Notes: generated by a model not told the origin, from the sequence alone. Shown: positions 1 to 8,963, numbered from the stretch's first letter. The stretch is DNA of 41,436 bases from an uncultured Roseburia sp. (GCA_910577925.1 CAJTOI010000026.1:1-41436); one strand, 5' to 3'. Translations and numbers: made by a program.

Positions 1-101
1 AGGAAATCTGCCGGAACGGAAAAACGACACAGTGCATTGCGGAGGCGGTCTCGGCCAAACAGCTCGGACGCGGCATCGGCAGCGCAAGACTCCACAGGTA
101 A
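1..101 (+). CDS. C-terminal end of an unidentified protein (partial)
   Basis: The third forward frame is open from the window edge to a TAA at 99-101. It encodes about 32 residues, with a GKTTQCIAEAV stretch and a basic end, GIGSARLHR. The other two forward frames read as arginine-rich noise, while this one has a normal composition. It would converge on murF, whose terminator hairpin begins just after its stop codon. I do not recognise the family and the upstream part is outside the window, so this could still be a chance frame. Confidence 0.3.
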   Translation, partial: EICRNGKTTQCIAEAVSAKQLGRGIGSARLHR

Positions 102-142
102 AAAGAACGGAGCTGCCGCTTTCATTAGAAAGCGACAGCCCC
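100..142 (-). terminator. Rho-independent terminator of the ddl-murF operon
   Basis: On the minus strand a 15-bp stem (arms 128-142 and 109-123, two G-U wobbles) with a TAAT loop is followed by GTTCTTTTTAC. It lies 55 bases past the murF stop, as expected for the end of the operon. Confidence 0.85.
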
Positions 143-196
143 GGTATCGAAACACGCTCTTTATTCCCTCACATCTTTGCTCTTTACTCCGCGCCT

Positions 197-1627
197 TCAC
201 TCCGTCAGCGCCCGGACAACCTCCGCGTAGCCCATAAAGTGCGACGCCTTGACCAGAATCGTATCTCCTTCCCGCTTCCAGTGTTTTATCTTCTCTATCA
301 ACTCTGCCTTATCGGAAAAATAGAAGACTGCCGTATACGGACTTTCCTTTCGAACCGCCTCCGCGATTTCCGCGGACAGCGTTCCCGTACAGAGCAGCAG
401 ATCAATCCGCTTTCCCGCAAAATGAGAGCCGACCATCGCATGAAGCGCCCGCTCATCTTCTCCGAGCTCTCCCATATCGCCGAGCACGGCGATTTTCCGC
501 CCCGGCGCGTTTGCCAGCACATCGATGGATGCCTGCATCGACACCGGATTCGCATTGTAGCAGTCGTCGATAATCGTAATGCCGTCCTTACGGATAAGAT
601 TGCTGCGCCCGCCGATGGTCTGCACCGACTCAATACCGCGCTTGATCTCCTCCGCGGTCAGTCCCAGCTGCTTTCCGACACAGGCGGCAGCCAGCGCATT
701 GTAGACATTGTGCTCTCCGGCGATCGGAATCTCCGCCGCAAAGCGCTCCTCCCCGAGATGAATCACACAGCTCGTTTTGGTAAGCCCCTCCGTCGCCACC
801 TCCGTCGCATAGACTTCCTTTTCGGCAAACGCCAGCGCGCCGTTTTCCGCCGCAGGGTTTTCCGCCGCAGGGTCCCGCTTTGCTTCCCGTCCGATACCGT
901 AGAACACTGCCGGTCTTCCGTTCACCGTCTTCTGTGTGCAGAGCTTATCGTCATCCCCGTTTAAAACGGCTGTCCCGCCGGGTTTCAAATGCGCAAAGCA
1001 CTCTGTCTTCGCCTTTAAAATACCGTCCCTCGTCCCGAGATTTTCGAGATGGCAGAGACCGATATTCGTAATCACGCAGATATCCGGCCGGGCCATGCGG
1101 GACAAGCGTTCCATCTCCCCAAATTCCGAAATACCCATCTCGAGCACGGCCGCCTCGTGATAACCGCGTATTTTAAAAATCGTCAGCGGAAGCCCTATCT
1201 CGTTGTTGAGATTCCCTTCTGTTTTTAAGACGTTATATTTCTGAGCCAGCACGGAAGCAATCATCTCCTTCGTGCTGGTTTTCCCGACACTTCCGGTAAT
1301 GCCGACCACGCTGATATCCAGCGTCTTCCGATAATATTCCGCGAGCCGCTTCATCGCCGTCAGCGTATCCTCCACCAGAATATAGGCTCCGGCGGGATCT
1401 TCCAGTCGACGCTCCGAGAGCACCGCGAGCGCCCCCTGCGCAAAAACGGCGGGAATAAAATCATGTCCGTCCGCTCTCGCTCCCTTTATCGGAATGAACA
1501 GAAAATCTTCCTCCACCAGCCGACTGTCAATGACAACCCCTTTGATCTCCCTCTGTTTTACATCGTCACTGCCGACGTAGGTTCCCCCGCAGGCGGCGGC
1601 GATAAGCTCCGGTGTCATATTTTTCAT
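197..1627 (-). CDS. murF: UDP-N-acetylmuramoyl-tripeptide--D-alanyl-D-alanine ligase MurF
   Basis: MurF adds D-Ala-D-Ala to the UDP-MurNAc-tripeptide in the cytoplasm, the last soluble step of peptidoglycan precursor synthesis. The protein (476 aa) has the Mur ligase order: an N-terminal UDP-sugar domain, the ATP loop GITGSVGKTS near residue 110, the NEIGLPLTIF segment, and the C-terminal domain with IDDCYNANP and LGDMGELG. A start at 1627 is preferred because GGAG lies six bases before that ATG; an in-frame ATG at 1639 abuts the ddl stop but lacks a binding site. It is the second gene of ddl-murF, so the ligase that makes D-Ala-D-Ala and the one that uses it are made together. A five-residue tandem PAAEN duplication sits in a variable loop. 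Confidence 0.95.
   Translation of the reverse strand: MKNMTPELIAAACGGTYVGSDDVKQREIKGVVIDSRLVEEDFLFIPIKGARADGHDFIPAVFAQGALAVLSERRLEDPAGAYILVEDTLTAMKRLAEYYRKTLDISVVGITGSVGKTSTKEMIASVLAQKYNVLKTEGNLNNEIGLPLTIFKIRGYHEAAVLEMGISEFGEMERLSRMARPDICVITNIGLCHLENLGTRDGILKAKTECFAHLKPGGTAVLNGDDDKLCTQKTVNGRPAVFYGIGREAKRDPAAENPAAENGALAFAEKEVYATEVATEGLTKTSCVIHLGEERFAAEIPIAGEHNVYNALAAACVGKQLGLTAEEIKRGIESVQTIGGRSNLIRKDGITIIDDCYNANPVSMQASIDVLANAPGRKIAVLGDMGELGEDERALHAMVGSHFAGKRIDLLLCTGTLSAEIAEAVRKESPYTAVFYFSDKAELIEKIKHWKREGDTILVKASHFMGYAEVVRALTE
843..872. repeat. 15-bp perfect tandem duplication inside murF
   Basis: The 15 bases at 843-857 are repeated exactly at 858-872, adding a second copy of the residues PAAEN to MurF. 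The reading frame is kept. It looks like a replication-slippage duplication in a surface loop. Confidence 0.8.
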
Positions 1628-1639
1628 GCCAAACTCCAT

Positions 1640-2689
1640 TCAATATCTGCGTAATGAAAGCTCAATGATTTTCTCACAGAGCTGATTGAAATTCATGCCG
1701 ACTGCCTGCGCCTCCTGCGGAAGCAGGCTTGTCGGGGTCATACCCGGAAGCGTGTTCGCCTCCAGACAAAACACCTCATGCTCCGCATTCATAAGAAAAT
1801 CCATGCGGGAGTAAGTCTCAAGTCCGAGCACCTGCGCCACCGCCTCGGCATACCGCTGCATCTTTTCCGCGACCTCTTCCGGCAGGTCCGCGGGACAGGT
1901 CTCCACCGCGCTTCCGGCTTTATATTTGTTCCTGTAATCATAGAACCCTTCCACCGGCGCAATCTCAATCACCGGCAGCGCCCGGTAATCCATGACGCCG
2001 ACGGAAAATTCTCTTCCCTCAATATACTCCTCAATCACAAGCTCGTTCTCCCAGCGGAACCCTTCCGCGAGCGCATCGCCGAATTCGTCCTGGGTGCGCA
2101 CAATCGAAACCCCGATACTTGAGCCGCCGCGGCAGGGTTTTACAACACAGGGCAGCGAAAGCCCGAGTGCTCCCGCACACTCCGCATTCTCCCCGCGCGT
2201 CACCGAGACGCCCTTCGGCGTCGGAATCCCGTTCTGCACAAAGAGCTGCTTTGCCATTCCCTTATCCATCGCAAGCGCGCTGCCGAGATAACCGGTTCCC
2301 GTATATCGTATGCCAAACAGGTCAAATGCTGCCTGTATCTTGCCGTTTTCTCCGTTCTCCCCGTGAAGCGCCATAAATACCACATCCGCCATCCGGCAGA
2401 GCTCAATCACATTCGGCCCGAAAAAATTGTCGGACTGGTCCGCACGGCCGGCTTTTATCTCCGCAAGGTCCGGCGCCACCTCGGGAATATTTCCCGTTTT
2501 CACGCTGACCTCTTCCGCGCGCCCGAAAATCCCTGTCAAATCTTCCTCTTTATCACTGTATCCCATAAACACATCCAGCAGTATGACCTGATGCCCGTCT
2601 TCCCTCAATGCTTTTGTAACCATCTCTCCCGTTTTAAACGAAACATCCCGCTCGGTGCTTAATCCTCCCGCCAAAACTACTATTTTCAT
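1640..2689 (-). CDS. ddl: D-alanine--D-alanine ligase
   Basis: This ATP-grasp ligase joins two D-alanines for peptidoglycan synthesis. The 349-residue product begins KIVVLAGGLSTERDVS, the usual Ddl start, and carries the ATP-grasp loop KPCRGGSSIGVS and the C-terminal metal and substrate region EANTLPGMTP. The open frame reaches 2731, but the Ddl homology and a GAAAGGGA binding site upstream favour the ATG at 2689. Its stop is immediately followed by murF, so the two are translationally close. A near-consensus promoter lies about 40 bases upstream. Confidence 0.95.
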   Translation of the reverse strand: MKIVVLAGGLSTERDVSFKTGEMVTKALREDGHQVILLDVFMGYSDKEEDLTGIFGRAEEVSVKTGNIPEVAPDLAEIKAGRADQSDNFFGPNVIELCRMADVVFMALHGENGENGKIQAAFDLFGIRYTGTGYLGSALAMDKGMAKQLFVQNGIPTPKGVSVTRGENAECAGALGLSLPCVVKPCRGGSSIGVSIVRTQDEFGDALAEGFRWENELVIEEYIEGREFSVGVMDYRALPVIEIAPVEGFYDYRNKYKAGSAVETCPADLPEEVAEKMQRYAEAVAQVLGLETYSRMDFLMNAEHEVFCLEANTLPGMTPTSLLPQEAQAVGMNFNQLCEKIIELSLRRY

Positions 2690-2729
2690 GATGTACAACC
2701 ATTCCCTTTCTATGTGCTTTGCGCCCTTC

Positions 2730-2758
2730 ATTATACATTTTTATTCCCCGCATGACAA
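2730..2758 (-). promoter_or_regulatory. Sigma-A-type promoter of ddl-murF
   Basis: On the minus strand TTGTCA (2753-2758) and TATAAT (2730-2735) are separated by 17 bases, about 40 bases before the ddl start. No other gene lies between them. Confidence 0.75.
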
Positions 2759-2795
2759 CTCCCTTCTATCTATTTTTCAGACTGTCTTCTACCGA

Positions 2796-3014
2796 CTATT
2801 CTCTCTCTTCCAACATTCCCAAAAGCCATAAAAATAACTGACGTGCAAAAAGCTCTTCCGCTTTAATCTGACTTCCGTACAGATAGATCTGACTCTTCAC
2901 CAGCTCTTTTGGACCGCCCTCTAATCCGTCTAATATCTCTTCCACCAATTCCATGCGCTCCCTGTCAAAAGGGCTCGCCGCCCTGATAAATTCCATTAAA
3001 ACCGTTGTTTTCAT
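2796..3014 (-). CDS. Small acidic helical hypothetical protein
   Basis: A 72-residue protein rich in Glu, Leu and Arg (ASPFDRERMELVEEI, LFARQLFLWLLGMLEERE), predicted to be largely helical, with no signal peptide. I do not recognise a named family. The frame is open back to an ATG triplet at 3065, but that start has no binding site. The ATG at 3014 is preceded by AGAGGG at good spacing, so I chose it. It has its own promoter-like sequence upstream (3097-3125) and precedes the ddl promoter on the same strand, so it is probably a separate short unit. Confidence 0.55.
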   Translation of the reverse strand: MKTTVLMEFIRAASPFDRERMELVEEILDGLEGGPKELVKSQIYLYGSQIKAEELFARQLFLWLLGMLEERE

Positions 3015-3096
3015 ACATCCCTCTTTTACCGCTGTTACCTTTTCTTTTTTATTACTCATCATCATTTGTATTCTGTCATGCGGGTTATACGCTACA

Positions 3097-3125
3097 ATTA
3101 TAGTTCATTTTCCCGATTTTCTAAA
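3097..3125 (-). promoter_or_regulatory. Probable promoter of the small acidic protein gene
   Basis: On the minus strand TTTAGA (3120-3125) and TATAAT (3097-3102) are spaced by 17 bases. The -10 is perfect and the -35 is moderate. Confidence 0.5.
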
Positions 3126-3152
3126 TATGTACTTTGCGGCCTTATCAAACGC

Positions 3153-3190
3153 AAAAACCGGAATCCTGGAGTACCCTCCAGAATCCCGGC
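3153..3190 (-). terminator. Rho-independent terminator of hpf
   Basis: On the minus strand a 15-bp stem (arms 3176-3190 and 3157-3171, three G-U pairs) with a four-base GGTA loop ends in TTTTTGC. It starts 54 bases after the hpf stop codon. Confidence 0.85.
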
Positions 3191-3244
3191 TTCCGCTTCC
3201 TGAAATTTATGATTTATATGAGACAGCACATCTCTAACCACCGA

Positions 3245-3775
3245 TTACATTTCCGGCTCTATCAGACCGTAAGTTCCTCCTTTGCGCTTGTACACCACAT
3301 TGACATCCTCGGTCTCCGCGTTGATAAACACAAAGAAATCGTGTCCGAGGAGCTCCATCTGCACGCAGGCATCTTCCGCATACATCGGCTTCATGCTGAA
3401 CTTCTTTGTGCGGATAATCCGAATCTCCTCATCTTCATCCGAAACCGCATCCAAAAACTCCTGCTTAAAAATCGCTCCCGCATTCTGCTGCTTTGTCACA
3501 AGCTTCGTTCTGTATTTCTTCAGCTGGCGCTCAATAACCTCCTCCACAAGGTCAATAGAAACATACATGTCATTACTGACCTGCTCCGAACGGATATAAC
3601 TGCCTTTCACCGGAATCGTTACCTCTATCTTCTGCCGCTCCTTTTCCACACTGAGTGTCACGTTTACATCGGTATCCGGTGTAAAGTACTTCTCAAGCTT
3701 GTTCAGCTTGTCCTCCACCGCTGCCTTTAACCCGTCTGTCAGTTCGATATTTCTCCCCGTAATCTTAATCCTCAT
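3245..3775 (-). CDS. hpf: Ribosome hibernation promoting factor, long form
   Basis: Long HPF binds the 30S subunit and dimerises 70S ribosomes into inactive 100S particles in stationary phase or stress. The 176-residue length and two-part layout fit. The N-terminal S30AE fold (about residues 1-100) opens KITGRNIELTDGLKAAVEDKL, a charged linker follows, and the C-terminal dimerisation domain (about 120-176) contains TKKFSMKPM, LLGHDFFVF and VVYKRKGGTYGLIEP. An AGGGGG binding site precedes the ATG. It is monocistronic, with a near-consensus promoter upstream and a strong terminator downstream. Confidence 0.95.
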   Translation of the reverse strand: MRIKITGRNIELTDGLKAAVEDKLNKLEKYFTPDTDVNVTLSVEKERQKIEVTIPVKGSYIRSEQVSNDMYVSIDLVEEVIERQLKKYRTKLVTKQQNAGAIFKQEFLDAVSDEDEEIRIIRTKKFSMKPMYAEDACVQMELLGHDFFVFINAETEDVNVVYKRKGGTYGLIEPEM

Positions 3776-3829
3776 GATGTAAAACCCCCTCGCTGCTTAT
3801 TTGATCGGGCATTCCCGTATCATAGGTAT

Positions 3830-3857
3830 ATTATAGCATATTCCTATCGTATATCAA
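3830..3857 (-). promoter_or_regulatory. Promoter of hpf
   Basis: On the minus strand TTGATA (3852-3857), a 16-base spacer and TATAAT (3830-3835) lie about 55 bases before the hpf ATG. Confidence 0.65.
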
Positions 3858-3948
3858 GAATATATGTATCATTTAGAAATATTTTCAGATAAAATTTATA
3901 ATTGCGCAGACTTGCGCGTAAATTCATCCGCACATTCTGCGCAACGAT

Positions 3949-5691
3949 TCAGGCCAGAGTCAGTCCCAGATATCCCATACTGCTCCCGCAATCTTTCATA
4001 TGCCCCGGCAGCCAGCACATTCCCGGAAGCGCCGCGGTCTCCGCCGTCTTGGTACCCGTTTTGGCAAACAGCACAGGCAAAAACCGTTCCAGCTTATCCG
4101 GCAGGAGCGTCGTCTCCAAAATACAGAGGCACTCTCCCTGCGGATAATACATGACCACATCCCGCTCTTTGCCGTCCGGCGCCCCGGAAACGACCGCAAC
4201 CGTCTCCCCGCCGCCCCTTTTATTCAGGCCCATCGCATAGCGCACCGCCTCGGCGTCCCAGCGCACATAGCCCTCTTTCTCCAGGCGCTCGTCGCGGATT
4301 CTCACGTACTCCTCCGGGCTTACCGGCTCCTCCGTCAGCGCTTCCTGCGGCTGCAGCTCCAGCGCGCGCAGCGAGGCCCCTTCCTGCACCCGCTCCTGCC
4401 GATGCCACTCTCCCAAAAAAGCCGTTTTGAAACCGCGCTGCGCATAGTAATCCGTCAGCCCTTCGTCCGCCGGAGCCAGCAGCAGCGGCGCCCGGTACCA
4501 GGCTTTTGCAAATTCCAGTATCTGTGTCGCGTAGCCTCTGCCCCGGTACTCCGGCAGAGTGCCGACCGCATACACATAATACGCGTCCGTATATGCGCCG
4601 TCTATCCGATACTGTACCGGCAGAAAACTCGCCATGGACACGATTTTGCCCTCCGCATGGATGACAAGCATATTCTCATTTGTCATGCGCTGTTCCATAT
4701 AGTACGCGACATCTGCTTCGGTATCATCGAAACAGGCCGTCCAAAGCTTTTTTACCGCATCTGCATCCGCGCCGCGGTCGGCAAATACCACTGTGCTCTC
4801 TGCCGCGCTGTATTTCTTGAGCAGTATCTCGGGATAGTAAGAAAGCTTTGCCTTCCGCAGCCCCTCGTCGCCGGTGTCGTCCTCCCGATTCACATAGTCG
4901 AACGCTCCGCAGGCGTGCTGCACAAACTGCTGATTAATCATCGGATAGGCGCCCTGCAGCATCGGGTATGCCTTCTCAAAATGTACCACAAAGGTGTCCT
5001 CCGTCAGAGGCTCCCCCATGGTAAAGGCCACGATTTCCTCCCCGCGGTAGAGCACGCCGCCGACCAGCCCAAGCTCCTCCCTGTGGTCAAACGCCTCATG
5101 GAGCACCTCGATCTCCTCGTTCATCTCCTCGTTCCACTTTTCCGACCGCATCCGAATCCATGTATACGTCATCTGCCTGCAGTCCTCGGCATTTTCCGCC
5201 GTCAGAGGCTCATAGCGCCAGTCTCCCTCATCTTTAAACCGTGCAATGTGGTTCCGTTTTCCGTGCAGCTTTTTTCCTGCCAGCGTCTCAAGTTTTTCTC
5301 TGGAATAGATATAATCAAAATTGTCCCTGCACTCCGCAATCAAAAACCGTCCCGGAAACCATTCCGCCAGCTGCCGCCGTTCCGCCTCGAGTACCGGAAA
5401 TAAAAAAAGGCTTTGGCCCGCTTTTTGGCACAGCGCAAGCAGCCGCACGATCGCCTCCTTCTTATCTCCCTCCCCGACGGGATATGAGTAGACAAAAGAA
5501 TCGTCTCCCAGGGAGCGCACAATAAGGCAGCCGCAGATTTCCGCCACGGCGACCCCGTACCTCTTGCGCCAAATAAAATTATTGGCAAACGTATACTCAC
5601 AGGCATTTTTCCCTTCCTCGGCAAATTTCTCATCCATCCACCGTTTGTCTTCCATCGTTATCTCGTGAAATGTAATGTCATGCGCTTCCAT
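3949..5691 (-). CDS. DUF2156-GNAT fusion, putative acyl/aminoacyl transferase
   Basis: A 580-residue cytoplasmic protein. The first roughly 300 residues match the DUF2156 type (GNAT fold related to the C-terminal domain of phosphatidylglycerol lysyltransferase), with KKLHGKRNHIARF, a GEPLTEDTFVVHFEKA strand and a closing NREDDTGDEGLRKAKLSYYP motif. Residues from about 300 to 440 form a second GNAT domain with the acetyl-CoA loop VGTLPEYRGRGYATQ. The final 140 residues resemble the tail of Eis-like acetyltransferases. The ATG at 5691 is preceded by AGGGGGA; a start 15 bases further upstream would place the binding site inside the gene. It is flanked by unrelated genes. The substrate cannot be deduced, and no membrane segment is seen. 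Confidence 0.8.
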   Translation of the reverse strand: MEAHDITFHEITMEDKRWMDEKFAEEGKNACEYTFANNFIWRKRYGVAVAEICGCLIVRSLGDDSFVYSYPVGEGDKKEAIVRLLALCQKAGQSLFLFPVLEAERRQLAEWFPGRFLIAECRDNFDYIYSREKLETLAGKKLHGKRNHIARFKDEGDWRYEPLTAENAEDCRQMTYTWIRMRSEKWNEEMNEEIEVLHEAFDHREELGLVGGVLYRGEEIVAFTMGEPLTEDTFVVHFEKAYPMLQGAYPMINQQFVQHACGAFDYVNREDDTGDEGLRKAKLSYYPEILLKKYSAAESTVVFADRGADADAVKKLWTACFDDTEADVAYYMEQRMTNENMLVIHAEGKIVSMASFLPVQYRIDGAYTDAYYVYAVGTLPEYRGRGYATQILEFAKAWYRAPLLLAPADEGLTDYYAQRGFKTAFLGEWHRQERVQEGASLRALELQPQEALTEEPVSPEEYVRIRDERLEKEGYVRWDAEAVRYAMGLNKRGGGETVAVVSGAPDGKERDVVMYYPQGECLCILETTLLPDKLERFLPVLFAKTGTKTAETAALPGMCWLPGHMKDCGSSMGYLGLTLA

Positions 5692-5713
5692 ATTTCCCCC
5701 TGTCAAACCGCAG

Positions 5714-5745
5714 TCTGCAGGTTTTAAACGGACGAAACCTGCAGA
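5714..5745. repeat. 11-bp perfect inverted repeat upstream of the DUF2156-GNAT gene
   Basis: Arms 5714-5724 and 5735-5745 (TCTGCAGGTTT and its complement) flank a 10-base loop. It lies 23 bases before the start codon, within the likely leader. It could be a regulator site or an RNA hairpin; no T-tract follows on the minus strand. The rest of the gap 5692-5915 shows no gene and no clear terminator after pflA. Confidence 0.5.
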
Positions 5746-5915
5746 TAAAAAGTGTATTTTTCATGCCTTCCCGGCCTTGCTGCTCTCTTATTTTCTGCCG
5801 GCTCTCTCTATTTTATTCCAAAAAATACTGTCGGTACTCTCTACGGCTTCTGCCGCAAATCAAACGCCTCTGTTTCACCTTCGACGGATTCGTCGTTCCC
5901 AACAGGATTGTCGTC

Positions 5916-6725
5916 TCACCCTTCTCTCTGCGCATGTAAAATTATCTCCTCCGCTTCCTTCGCCCCGGCCTTTGTGAGCTGCGGCGTATCTGCCAGCGGG
6001 TATTCCAGCCCGAGACTTTCGTATTTTACCCGCCCCATCGCATGATAGGGCAGTACTTCAAGCTTTTCCACGTTCGAAAGCGTTTTTAAAAATTTCCCGA
6101 GCTCCAGGAGCGCATCTTTTTGATCCGTGATTCCCGGCACTGCCACATGGCGAATCCACACCGGTTTTCCCACCGCATCCAGATAGCGCGCAAATGCGAG
6201 CGCATTCCGATTGCCGTGCCCGGTCAGACGCTTATGCGCCCCGCCATCCATATGCTTGATATCAAGCATCACAAGATCCGTAACCGCCAGCAGGTCATCC
6301 ACCCGGGTCAGCGCATCCCCCTGCGCCGCTTCACCGGCATCCGCGCTCCCCTTCCGCCCCATAGCGGCCCCGGCGCGCCGGCCGTCCGCAGTCACCGCTT
6401 CCGCGGGAAAGAGAATCCCCGAGGTGTCAAGGCAGGTGTGGATATCAAGCGCTTTTGCCTTCCGAAACAGCTCCGTCAGAAAATCAAGCTGCGCCATCGG
6501 CTCCCCTCCGGTCGCGGTAATCCCTCCCGTCCGGTAAAACGAGCGGTTCCTCCTGAAACGCTCCAATATCTCATCCGCGCCCATCTCCCATCCGCCGTCA
6601 AAGTCCCAGGTATCGGGGTTATGGCAGTACAGGCAGCGCATCGGACAGCCCTGAAAAAACACGACAAATCGCACGCCGGGCCCGTCCACCGTGCCGAATG
6701 TCTCGACGGAATGAATTTTTCCCAT
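5916..6725 (-). CDS. pflA: Pyruvate formate-lyase activating enzyme (radical SAM)
   Basis: PflA uses S-adenosylmethionine and a 4Fe-4S cluster to place the glycyl radical on PflB. The cluster motif is C27-PMR-C31-LY-C34. It is followed by GGITATGGEPMAQ (SAM/glycine motif), LDTSG, and VMLDIKHMD with the C-terminal LPYHAMGRVKYESLG. The 269-residue length exceeds the usual 245-250. The excess lies in an Ala/Gly/charged stretch of about 28 residues (roughly 110-140) inserted just before VDDLLAVTDLVMLD. The start has GGAG five bases upstream, overlapping the pflB stop, so the genes are co-transcribed and probably translationally coupled. Confidence 0.95.
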   Translation of the reverse strand: MGKIHSVETFGTVDGPGVRFVVFFQGCPMRCLYCHNPDTWDFDGGWEMGADEILERFRRNRSFYRTGGITATGGEPMAQLDFLTELFRKAKALDIHTCLDTSGILFPAEAVTADGRRAGAAMGRKGSADAGEAAQGDALTRVDDLLAVTDLVMLDIKHMDGGAHKRLTGHGNRNALAFARYLDAVGKPVWIRHVAVPGITDQKDALLELGKFLKTLSNVEKLEVLPYHAMGRVKYESLGLEYPLADTPQLTKAGAKEAEEIILHAQREG

Positions 6726-6734
6726 ATCGTCTCC

Positions 6735-8963
6735 TCACATGCGCTCATGGAATGTCCGCGCAATCACCTCATCCTGCTGCTCCTTTGTCAGTTTGATGAA
6801 ATTTACCGCATAGCCCGATACCCGGATCGTAAGCTGCGGATATAACTCCGGATGCCGCTGCGCGTCCAGCAGCGTGTCTTTGTTCAGCACATTGACATTC
6901 AGATGATGTCCGCCCTTTTCCGCATAGCCGTCAAGCATCGCAATCAGATTCTGCTTTCCGCTCTCCTCATCCCTGCCGAGCGCATCCGGCACAATCGTAA
7001 ACGTGTTTGAAATCCCGTCCTGCGAATCCATAAACGGTATCTTTGCAACGGAGGCCAGAGACGCCACCGCGCCGTTGGTATCGCGGCCGTGCATCGGATT
7101 TGCCCCCGGAGCAAAGGCCACGCCTCTCTTTCTCCCGTCCGGCGTCGCGCCCGTATTCTTTCCGTAGGATACGTTAGAGGTAATCGTGAGCACGGAAGTC
7201 GTCGGGATGCCGCCGCGGTAGGTATGGTTTCCGCGGATATAGCCGATAAACGTGTGCAGCACTTCCTTCGCAATCTCGTCTACTCTGTCGTCGTCGTTTC
7301 CGTATTTCGGGAAATCGCCCTCAATCTCAAAATCGACGGCTATGCCGTTCTCGTCACGAATCGGCTTTACTTTCGCATATTTAATCGCGGACAGCGAATC
7401 CGCCACCACGGAAAATCCCGCGATACCCGTCGCAAACCAGCGCGTGACCTTCTTGTCGTGAAGCGCCATCTGGATTTTCTCATAGCAGTATTTGTCGTGC
7501 ATATAATGGATGATGTTGAGCGCGTTGACGTAGACGCCGGCCAGCCACTTCATCATGTCCTTATACTTTTCCCAGACCTCATCGTAATCGAGATACTCTG
7601 ACGTGATCGGACGGTATTTCGGCCCGACCTGCTTTCCGCTCATCTCGTCGACGCCGCCGTTAATTGCGTAGAGCAGACATTTTGCAAGATTCGCCCGCGC
7701 GCCGAAAAACTGCATCTCTTTGCCGATTTTCATCGAGGACACGCAGCAGGCAATGCCGTAATCGTCCCCGTGCACGACACGCATGATATCATCGTTCTCG
7801 TATTGAATCGCCGAATGCCTGATCGAGGTCTCTGCGCAGAACCGCTTAAAGTTTTCCGGCAGATTTACGGACCAGAGCACGGTCATATTCGGCTCCGGCG
7901 CCGCACCGATATTATTTAACGTGTTCAGATAGCGGTAAGACATCCGGGTCACCATATGTCTGCCGTCCACGCCGATACCGCCGATGGATTCCGTCACCCA
8001 GGTCGGGTCCCCCGCAAAAATATTGTTGTAATCGGGCGTACGCGCAAATTTTATCAGGCGCAGCTTCATCACGAACTGGTCGACAATCTCCTGTATCTCC
8101 TTTTCGGTAAAGGTACCCTCACGCAGATCGCGCTCCGCATAGATATCCAGAAACGTGGAAGTGCGCCCCAGGCTCATCGCCGCACCGTTCTGCTCCTTGA
8201 CCGCCGCAAGGTAGGAAAAATACACGGCCTGAACCGCCTCTTTCACGTTCCCCGCCGGCCTGCTGATATCGCAGCCGTATATACGCGCAAGCTCCTTTAA
8301 CTGCTTTAACGCGCGGATCTGCTCCGACAGCTCCTCGCGCTCGCGTATCACGTCGGAATACATAATAATGCGGGTTGTGTCAAGCTGCTCTTTCTTGTCC
8401 TCAATCAGGCGGTCCACACCGTAGAGCGCGGGCCTTCTGTAATCGCCGATGATCCGTCCGCGCCCGTAGCCGTCCGGGAGTCCCGTGATGATATGCGCCG
8501 AGCGGCAGGCCCGCATCTCCGGCGTGTACGCGTCAAATACCCCCGCATTGTGCGTCTTTCTGTGGGCGGTGAACGTCTCCACGACCTCCGGGTCCACATG
8601 GTAGCCGTTGTCCTCACAGGCGCTGACTGCGATGCGGATTCCCCCGTAAGGCTGCAGCGCGCGTTTAAACGGCTTGTCCGTCTGAAATCCGACAATTTTT
8701 TCCTTTTCTTTATTCAGGTAACCCGGTCCGTGAGACGTGATGGTAGAGATAATCTGCGTATCCATGTCCAAAACGCCGCCCGCCTCGCGCTCCTGTTTTG
8801 ACAATTCGAGTACCTGCTCCCACAAATCGGAAGTGTCCTGTGTCGGCCCCTCCAGAAAAGAACCGTCCCCGTCATACGGCGTATAATTCTTCTGAATAAA
8901 GTCTCTCACATTGATTTCGCGCTCCCACGCTCCGCCCTTAAAGCTTCTCCATTCCTTCTGCAT
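6735..8963 (-). CDS. pflB: Formate C-acetyltransferase (pyruvate formate-lyase)
   Basis: PflB converts pyruvate and CoA to acetyl-CoA and formate under anaerobiosis through a glycyl radical. The 742-residue product has the adjacent catalytic cysteines in YGIACCVSSMKIG and the radical glycine G717 in RVSGYAVNF near the C-terminus. The protein begins MQKEWRSFKGGAWEREINVRDF, the usual PflB start, with GGGAGG just upstream of the ATG at 8963. The same frame stays open another 75 codons upstream, but this is probably leader. It is first in the pflB-pflA operon and has a near-consensus promoter at 9167-9195. Confidence 0.96.
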   Translation of the reverse strand: MQKEWRSFKGGAWEREINVRDFIQKNYTPYDGDGSFLEGPTQDTSDLWEQVLELSKQEREAGGVLDMDTQIISTITSHGPGYLNKEKEKIVGFQTDKPFKRALQPYGGIRIAVSACEDNGYHVDPEVVETFTAHRKTHNAGVFDAYTPEMRACRSAHIITGLPDGYGRGRIIGDYRRPALYGVDRLIEDKKEQLDTTRIIMYSDVIREREELSEQIRALKQLKELARIYGCDISRPAGNVKEAVQAVYFSYLAAVKEQNGAAMSLGRTSTFLDIYAERDLREGTFTEKEIQEIVDQFVMKLRLIKFARTPDYNNIFAGDPTWVTESIGGIGVDGRHMVTRMSYRYLNTLNNIGAAPEPNMTVLWSVNLPENFKRFCAETSIRHSAIQYENDDIMRVVHGDDYGIACCVSSMKIGKEMQFFGARANLAKCLLYAINGGVDEMSGKQVGPKYRPITSEYLDYDEVWEKYKDMMKWLAGVYVNALNIIHYMHDKYCYEKIQMALHDKKVTRWFATGIAGFSVVADSLSAIKYAKVKPIRDENGIAVDFEIEGDFPKYGNDDDRVDEIAKEVLHTFIGYIRGNHTYRGGIPTTSVLTITSNVSYGKNTGATPDGRKRGVAFAPGANPMHGRDTNGAVASLASVAKIPFMDSQDGISNTFTIVPDALGRDEESGKQNLIAMLDGYAEKGGHHLNVNVLNKDTLLDAQRHPELYPQLTIRVSGYAVNFIKLTKEQQDEVIARTFHERM

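Noticed and set aside
32..964. Long plus-strand open frames opposite murF and elsewhere (for example 4000-5403 and 9215-10057)
   Set aside because: They lie opposite clear genes, are rich in Arg, His, Leu and Pro, lack ribosome sites and show no recognisable domain. They are mirror frames of GC-rich genes.
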